Shown: positions 57,290-64,000 of the stretch, piece after piece
How the letters are laid out: each line of letters starts with the position of its first letter
Numbering within the stretch: the first letter of the stretch is position 1
Origin: Hymenopus coronatus
Lineage: Eukaryota > Arthropoda > Insecta > Mantodea > Hymenopodidae
Direction: 5' to 3'
Length of the DNA: 64,000 nucleotides
Assembly (NCBI GenBank): GCA_030762935.1
Contig: CM060890.1
Coordinates: 60,824,765-60,888,764, forward strand
Position numbers and translations under genes: made by a program
Notes under the pieces: generated by a model
Seen by the model: the letters and a program-made list of their open reading frames with translations, nothing else
Database searches by the model: none
What the model was told of the DNA's origin: nothing

Positions 57290-57530
57290 CCTTATGGCCG
57301 CGCTCGCTTAGCTTCGTGGCGCACGGGATCGTGGGTTCGAGTCCCGCCTTGGGCATGAGATTTTGTTCATGTATATGTATTAAGATGTCAAATGGGTAAA
57401 CAAAGGAAATGTATGAAAACTGCAAAAAAGAGGAAAAAGAAATATAGCGCCGGGGTCCTAACAAGCCTCCAGAACTATATTTTTCCTTGAGTAAAAAAAG
57501 GAAACAATTAAAAAACAAACAAACAAAAAT
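57290..57530 (+). mobile_element. S3 tRNA-derived SINE, diverged body
   Basis: CCTTATGGCCGCGCTCGCTT, B box GTGGGTTCGAGTCCCGCC, CTTGGGCATGAG, then a body lacking the ATTCAGTAATCATA block. Ends with GCGCCGGGGTCCTAACAAG and an AAAC-rich tail, matching the 39228 copy as a subfamily. Confidence 0.83.
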
Positions 57531-57917
57531 GAAACTTTGAAGCCTCATGCTAAATTTTCCCACAGAAGCCGAAGCACAAATCGCCGAATAAAAAGCACTC
57601 TAGTGTTCACTAGAATTAATCTTTCTTTTGTAAAATTATCAACCCCATCTTTCCGGCACCGACATGCACTACGAAACCTAGAAGCACCCTGAAAGATGAG
57701 AAGGAAACAGAATGAAGGGGGTTATGGACAAAATTGTGCAGCTGAGAAACTACCCCAGTTTACCAACGAACCCAAGTGAAACCACAAAAAAAAAACTCAG
57801 GTGTGAGAGTGGGCAGTCGCCAGACATAATCTGCGAATGGCACACGTTGCCGTGAGCCACCTCCCAGGATATCATTAAATATTGAAAAATTAGTTATTTA
57901 ATATTAGTATTGCAGTG
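57531..57917. other. Unique DNA
   Basis: Nothing recognised. Confidence 0.4.
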
Positions 57918-59147
57918 TCTCTCTCTAATAAATGTGTAGGAAAAGTATTATATTCGATTTCAAGATTTCACTAAAAATGTGTGTTTGGAGGTCCAACTTA
58001 AGGAAGAAAAACATGTTTAGAATGTGTATGTGTAGTGAATGTCTGTGAACAGCAGAACTCAAAAATATCAAAATTGATATTTAATGTATGCATCGAAACG
58101 AAGATATTCAGGTAAATCCCCCAACCCCAATTATTCTTAAAATAAGACATTTTTGAAAAATGTAGATTTTTCAAAACTGGGTTTAACGATTTTGATTAAA
58201 ATGTGATAGGTATGTTTAAAATATTTTCATAACAAATTATATGCTGATATATCTTGAATTTTCTTGGAGTATCCCTATAGTCCTGTTTAAGATGAGTGTT
58301 TCATAACTGGTAACCATAACTTACTACATAAAACGCGTATATCTCGCCAAAAAATATTTTTGAGTTAACCATTTCCGGATATTCCTTGTTATTAGTTTAA
58401 CATTTGCAACCTTATATCTGTCTCAAATTGGTAGTCTTCGTTAACTGTCTGAAACTTTGGGCATGCAAAGAGACCCTAATTTGCATACCAGCATACCATC
58501 ATACCATCACAGAGCAGCCAGCGCTAAAACATTTGACTACCGCTTTATTCAGGTGAATCCCTTATTATTATTTTTATTATTATTAAATTATTATTAATAT
58601 TATTATTATAATTATTATTACTGCTATTATTATTATTCATAATATAAAGTATTATTATTCTCTTATCAAATATAATATTATTAGACAATACTTCATATAA
58701 ATATAAATAAATAATTGAATTAAATGTTTTTAGTAATTGAGGATCAAAAATAATGTTTTTGTACTTTGAATAAAGAAGAGAAAAAAGAACAAACATTAAA
58801 ATGTATATATATATATATTTTTTTTTTGTAGTTTGGTTTAGTTAATATCTGTAAAATTAAGTTATGTGCATGTATAAATTAAATTTTAAAATTCAAGGAA
58901 AAGGCTTTGGAATGCATGTCCCGATATTAGAAATAGGTTCCAGGTATATGGAATTGCAGATTTTTAACTATTTATTTTTTATTCATCTGTATTACTTTCC
59001 TTGTATCTACAAGGAAATAAGTAATAAGTCTATTTCTGCAAAATATCTCGCTGATTATCTCGTTTAGCACGAAGTAGATAAAACAATAAGTTTTTGCAAG
59101 ACCATTCTGTTGCAAAATAGGTAGAAAAAGTCATGTGATGTAACAGA
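57918..59147 (+). mobile_element. Element A, interrupted by about 415 bp of AT-rich DNA
   Basis: First part 57918-58565 from AATGTGTAGGAAAAGTATTA to CGCTTTATTCAGGTGAATCC. It resumes at about 58980 (ATTACTTTCCTTGTATCTAC) and ends GTAGAAAAAGTCATGTGATG. The intervening DNA starts with an ATT microsatellite and has no recognised family. Confidence 0.72.
58560..58636. repeat. ATT-rich microsatellite
   Basis: Imperfect ATT units at the junction where element A is interrupted. Confidence 0.85.
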
Positions 59148-59296
59148 TCTATTTTTATAAATTATAAGTTCGATATTATAATAGGTGACAATTTTTAATA
59201 TTTTAATCAGGATGCAGTAAAACGTTAACCTTTAAAATTACAAAGAATTCTTTTAAATTGTATACTGTAACAATTTGAACTCAATTAACTGATGCA

Positions 59297-60113
59297 AAAT
59301 TTAAAAATCTGATGTGTTCCATTCACATGACTTTCTCTACATCGCTGTTACAAATTATTGTTAAAGGCATATTCTTGTATCTACCTTATGATAGTTGAGA
59401 TCAACATTAGCCAAAATTGTCCTAATTACTTGCTTCCTTGTAAGTAGAAGGAAAAATAAGGGAATACACCAGGCAAAAGCGATAGTCAAATCTTTTAGAA
59501 GCTGGTTGCCATGTGGTTGAAATCCGTTTCTATGCAGAGCCAGGAGGTTACAACTTTACGCGAGAGGAAAGTTTTAAGTATTTTCAATCTGAAATACAGA
59601 ACAAGAAATATCTCAGAAATGGTCAATTCCACGAAAAAAAGTATGTGGCATTTGTGTGTTTTAGCGTGATCTACATTCTGTCTATCTCTTACAGTTTACA
59701 AGTTACGCAAAATTCAGTAAAATTCATTTAGAATAAAGAGGTCTTTAGAGGCTATTCCCAGATTTTATTGGCATATAAATATCTTTACTCAAAATCGTTA
59801 GAGCCATTTTTGAGAGAATCAAAATTATTGACTTTTTTCCATGTAAAGAATAGTTTGGGGTGGGAGGATTTTTCTCAAAATCTTCGTGTCGCATCCCGGG
59901 TAGATACTGCACTTAAATTCCAAGTTTGGTATTTTACCGACTTTTCGTTTTTGAGTTATTGTGTTCATAGACGCACACAATGACCTTTTTCCAAAAATGC
60001 TTTTTTTAAACACAGGGGACCCTAAAACATATATTTCGGTGAAATCTCGGTATCAATTTTTGTGGCTGGATTGCAATACCTTCTCTATATATTATGAATA
60101 GAGAAAGTAAAAA
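59297..60113 (-). mobile_element. Element A, full length, minus strand
   Basis: TCTGATGTGTTCCATTCACA to TATATTATGAATAGAGAAAGT. It is bordered by AAAAA on both sides (TTTAAAAATCTG left, AGTAAAAATGCT right), consistent with a 5-bp target duplication. Confidence 0.9.
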
Positions 60114-61382
60114 TGCTGATTTTCTTTGTTTCAAAGAGAGCTGTTTGAGACTATACTGCTTCTCATGTCAAATATTAATTTATCCTCAAAGCTACACGAA
60201 TGCGTATCCCAGAAGCAAACAGACTGCCTTCCAATTCAAAGGCAAAAGACATTCTTAATGCTGAAAGCCGGATGTTCATTTTCAGAGGCGCGTGACTCCA
60301 TACTGCACATCCGGTTAGATGTGAACTCGGTATATAACATGTGTAGAATCAAACCCATTTCCCGCCTAATATGTTGTGTACCGAATCACGACAGCGATTC
60401 ATACAGCTAGCAAGGAGCTGAATAAACTTATCTTGGCTTCATTATAACAAGTACGTCATATTTGCGTTTTGTTGTCTGTGAAAAGATCGAGTTCTGGCAA
60501 GGCTCTTACCATCAACAAGATGAGATTTTCATTCAGTTGCCACCTTCACATCACAGCTGCTTATTGCATAGCAACCTCTAAAGAGCGTCTGCTTTTCAAT
60601 GTAACTACATTTCCTGCAAACATTGCCTTTCCTCCATATAGAATTTCGTGACAAAAAGGAGTTTGTCTGTTATTCAAACCTTATGAAGAGGCTAGCGAGG
60701 GGAATTTAAGAGATGGGGAAATTAATTTCTCAATTTTCCATTCTGTTAGAAGAAGATATTTTGTTTCAGTCAACATGAATTTATATGGATGTCTCTGACA
60801 ATGCGAAACTCAGTTTTACAGCTGTCCCACTAACATCGTGAATAGCGTGCTTTTAAAATCACTACGTTTGAGAAGTGAGCATCGCTCAGTGTTTTTCCTA
60901 TTTCATTGGATTTTAAACAGGCACCATTAATTAATTTCCTCGTGCAGATAGCTTTTGTAAAATATTACAATAGCCAACGTCAGAAGATTATGAACACTGA
61001 AAGCTGTTATAAATAACACATTATGAATATCACTAGTCTATCTATTAATTACAGAATTTTATATACGCTTTCATTTAATTGAAAATTGAAACAGACTATA
61101 GCGATCTGAGCGTGGGAATAGCATTATTAGGATGGAGGAATAGTTTGAAAAGGGGAGACAAGCATTTGTCTTTACTATTCGCGAGATCATGTACCTATAT
61201 ATTCACTCCACTGGTGAGTTTTAGCTTGAAATAACCCCGTTGAGTTCTGCAAATCTTTTAACGCACGAAGGGTTATTTGTACACGTTAGGTGAGCTATCT
61301 GATATTGCACACTATTTTGCTCGGTCGTGTGTTTAATTATTTTACATGAATTATTAATTAACAAAAATATTTAATGAACTGG
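60114..61382. other. Unique DNA with unrecognised ORFs
   Basis: A 94-codon + frame (60126-60410) and a 60-codon frame (60469-60651) are unrecognised. The stretch at 61225-61275 is the third copy of the repeat described at 16290 and 16690. Confidence 0.35.
61225..61275 (-). repeat. Third copy of the unnamed 16290/16690 repeat
   Basis: On the minus strand, CCTTCGTGCGTTAAAAGAT followed by TTGCAGAACTCAACG. This aligns with 16300-16330 and with the reverse complement of 16735-16775. Confidence 0.45.
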
Positions 61383-61610
61383 GTGTCGGGATAGCTCAGT
61401 GGCTTCTTTGCGGTTCTCGTTCTGAGGATTCCTGTTCGATTCTCGGGATGGCGGTTTTAAATCACCATATCCGCATTCCTTATCATCACTTTACCATCGG
61501 AGGTGGGCGCTAGGTGCCTCCAGAAATGTGCCCAATCATTGGTTGGTGGAATGAGGAAACTCCGAAGGTGGAGCAGACCACAAGAAGAGACCGGAAAACA
61601 ACATATACAT
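61383..61610 (+). mobile_element. S7 tRNA-like SINE, single copy
   Basis: GTCGGGATAGCTCAGTGGCT (A box) and TCCTGTTCGATTCTCGGGAT (B box). A GC-richer body of about 150 bases follows (CGGAGGTGGGCGCTAGGTGC, AGACCACAAGAAGAGACCGG). The boxes are clear; the body has no second copy here. Confidence 0.58.
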
Positions 61611-61941
61611 ATAACAAACTAAGACAGCGTCAACTCCTACTTATGACAATTGCAATGCTGCCAGTTCAGCAGCTGTAACCAATAGGATGGCATCCAAAGT
61701 GTCGTTGTCACACTGGTGTTACAGCATGAGCACATATTTTTTATAGTGAAATTGAAACAAAAATAAAAATAGGCGATTTTCTCTCCCACAGCCCAATTTG
61801 ATAAGAAAAAACGTCAAAATTTAGAATTATTCACTAATAATGAAGATTTCTAATAATAAATCATATATATATATATTCATATTTAAGACATATTTCTTTC
61901 TTTCTTAAAGGCACTTAAAAGTTCTTTTTATAGTATTTAAA
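61611..61941. other. AT-rich DNA
   Basis: Short AT runs; nothing recognised. Confidence 0.4.
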
Positions 61942-62062
61942 ACCTGATTTTAGTACATACGACACTAATGATACATGGAATGAAGATGGAGCTGTGGTGA
62001 AATACGATGGCGGGGGAAACCAGAGGACCCGGAGGAAACCCGCACCTGCACCGCTTTGTCCT
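61942..62062 (-). mobile_element. S2 SINE body fragment, minus strand
   Basis: ATGATACATGGAATGAAGAT, GGCGGGGGAAACCAGAGGAC and CACCGCTTTGTCC are S2 body in reverse. Both the tRNA head and the outer tail are missing. Confidence 0.75.
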
Positions 62063-62299
62063 TGGTGAGAAGCACACTTATCAGTGAGAACCAATAGCCA
62101 AATATGTTAAAATCTGGTTGATATATGATGATTTTAAAAATTCCGTTCGCATTTAAACATACTAAAATGCAATAAAATCAATTTTAAACAACAAATAAAT
62201 GACCTTAAATCAGAAAAGAAATATAACAAATATATAAGTATATTTAAATTTCTTAAAAAAACTACCTCTAAATAATTAATTATCAGTTTTTATTTGGAA

Positions 62300-62866
62300 C
62301 AAATTATTCAATTGTATTTCAGAAATGGTTAACTCCACTAAAAATGTATAGGAGATAAATTGCGTGCTCTAGCAAGGTCTCTGGTGTAGTAAGATTTTGT
62401 CTCTCTATCTCTCTCTCTCTCTCTCTCTCTCGCTCTCTCGCTCTCTCGCTCTCGCTCTCTCTCTAACGCTTTACCAATTATGAAAAAGTCATCTAGAATG
62501 AACAGGGCTTCAGTAAATTCAAAATATACACTTTATATGTATTAAATATGTAGTATTTGAATAAAAACCTTTACAGCCGTTTTTAAGAAGATCAATATTT
62601 TCAGAAATTTTTCAAGTAAAGGTAGTTTGAGGTGGGGGATTTCCTTAAAAATCTTCTTCTCTCATGTCTTGAAGATGCTGAAATTAAATATCAAATAATG
62701 TGTTTACTCAATTTTTCGGTTTTGTGTTACACTGTTGACACGTGGACACAACCACACACAGACTTATTTCTAAAATATCAAAAACGTGTATTTCCAGTGA
62801 ATCGAATTTTGGGTCGAATACAATAACTTATCTACCTATATTTTACGTGGTAGAGAAAGTAAAAAT
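62300..62866 (-). mobile_element. Element A, tail lost, with CT expansion
   Basis: Starts in the GAAATGGTTAACTCCACTAA block and ends ACGTGGTAGAGAAAGTAAAA. The TCTATCTCTTACGG block has expanded into a CT microsatellite (62397-62464). Confidence 0.82.
62397..62464. repeat. (CT)n microsatellite grown from an element A block
   Basis: CTCTCTATCT passes into a long CT run with periodic CG. It sits exactly where other copies read GTCTATCTCTTACGG. Confidence 0.93.
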
Positions 62867-63012
62867 GAAACGTATTTATGGTCGATTTTCTCTTCGCAAA
62901 TGAAATCCGTTTTCAGTTATCTTTAGTATGGTCTGGTGCGCAGATACTTGCAACGAGCAAAGTTTATCAGTGACAGATATTTCATTGTCTGTTAAAAGTC
63001 AAGACTTTATAA

Positions 63013-63916
63013 TTTTACTTTCTCTACACGTACTATGTACATAGTCTATAGAGAAGGTATTACACTCCACCCAAAAATTTCATACCCAGATTTCATCGGA
63101 AATATATGCTTTAGGGTCCCCTGAAACCCCCCCCCCCCCAAAATATATCTTTTCAGAAAAAGGTCCTTGTGTGTGAATGTGTGTTTATGTATGTGTGTGT
63201 CCGTGTGCCTATGAACACGATAACTCAAAAACAAAAAGTCGATAAGACACAAAACTCGGTATTTAAGTTCAATATCTTCTAGGAATGCGACACAAAGATT
63301 ATGAGAAAGTTCCCCCACCCCAAACTACTCTTTATATGGAACTTTTTTCGAAAATTTTGATTTTCTCAAAAATGGCTCTCACGATTTTGATTAAAATATC
63401 GTATATCTAAGATATTTACCTCACAAATGAAATGTATATCTTGAATTTTCTGGGAATAGCCTCTGGAGACTACTTTATTCTGGATGAATTTTACGGAATT
63501 TTGCATAACTGCTAAACCGTAAGAAATGGACAAAAACTTACCGCGCAAAAAATGTATAGCACGTTAAAACATACAATTTATGCTATATACATTTTTATCG
63601 TGGAGTTGGTCGTTTTTTAGATATTCCTTGTTTTTGGTTTCACCTTTGAAAAACTTAACTTTTCTCATACAAGAATTTGTCAACTCCTGTTCATACAAAC
63701 AAAGGAACTTCTGTCACATAGCAACCATTTTTTTGATTATCACTTTAAACTACGGTACTACCTTATTTCGCTTCTCCGTACAAGGAACAAGTAATAAGAC
63801 TATTTCTGCTAATTTTTTGTCGATTAGCCAGAAATAGATAGAAGCATAAACTTTTTAACAATAATTTGTTACAGTGATGTAGAGAAAGCCATGTGAATGG
63901 AACACATCAGATTTTT
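63013..63916 (+). mobile_element. Element A, full length
   Basis: TTTTACTTTCTCTACACGTA with ACTATGTACATAGT, a C12-13 run at 63128-63140, a GT tract, every central block, and TGATGTAGAGAAAGCCATGT ending CACATCAGATTT. The next copy follows directly. Confidence 0.92.
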
Positions 63917-64000
63917 ACTTTCTCTACTTCGTAAATATTAAATAGGCAGAGAAAGTACTACATTTCACCCAAAAAGTTGAAACGAGATTTCATTGGACCT
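63917..64000 (+). mobile_element. Element A, head, cut by the window edge
   Basis: TTACTTTCTCTACTTCGTAA and AGGCAGAGAAAGTACTACAT. Tandem with the previous copy, sharing the T run between tail and head. It continues beyond the window. Confidence 0.85.

Noticed and set aside
1..64000. Integrated virus or bacterial-type operon
   Set aside because: No capsid, polymerase or replication protein motifs of viruses and no ribosome-binding-site/ORF organisation were found. The only protein relics are a Tc1-like transposase, LINE reverse transcriptase ends, a hAT scrap and mitochondrial atp6.

Overview
The window looks like a gene desert from an arthropod nuclear genome: AT-rich, intronless in appearance, and built almost entirely of transposable elements and their debris. 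The arthropod call rests on a 43-codon piece of mitochondrial atp6 (39055-39184). In it an AGA codon falls where arthropod ATP6 has serine, as the invertebrate mitochondrial code requires. The dense tRNA-derived SINEs and the insect-type LINE, Tc1 and hAT relics agree with this. I cannot name the species. No host protein gene, rRNA or functional tRNA gene could be supported.

One non-coding family, here called element A, dominates. I count about 44 copies or fragments covering, by manual tally, roughly two fifths of the window. A full copy is about 0.8-0.9 kb. It begins with ACTTTCTCTAC and a palindrome (ACTATGTACATAGT), carries a variable TG/CA tract, and ends with GTAGAGAAAG followed by a small hairpin and CATCAGAT. 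The + strand is taken as palindrome first. At 48036-48917 a complete copy sits inside another copy and splits it cleanly, which defines the ends and suggests a 5-bp A-rich target duplication. Element A therefore moves as a unit, although no coding partner is visible. It also forms head-to-tail arrays (9497-15436) and inverted pairs (21750-22497, 48036-49692).

Layout. 1-9.5 kb: scattered element A copies, one split by a SINE with a perfect 15-bp duplication. 9.5-15.4 kb: a same-orientation element A array with SINEs S1 and S4 inserted. 15.4-21.7 kb: mostly unique sequence with tRNA-like SINEs of several families, an unnamed inverted repeat and a hAT scrap. 21.7-28.9 kb: element A again with S2, S3 and S4. 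29-36 kb: unique DNA, a large S8 element and two decayed LINE 3' ends. 36-40.4 kb: element A with the mitochondrial insert and two SINEs. 40.6-46.5 kb: S8, about 3 kb of unique DNA, then a dead Tc1-like transposase abutting an S3 SINE. 46.5-64 kb: element A copies in both orientations, separated by S2, S3, S5, S7 and S8 SINEs and microsatellites.

Nothing here acts as a pathway. What can be read is stratigraphy: element A is old and acts as the landing ground; SINEs and the mitochondrial fragment landed in it later; element A also landed in itself. SINE families are named S1-S8 for this report only. All boundaries were set by eye and may be off by several bases, more in diverged copies.
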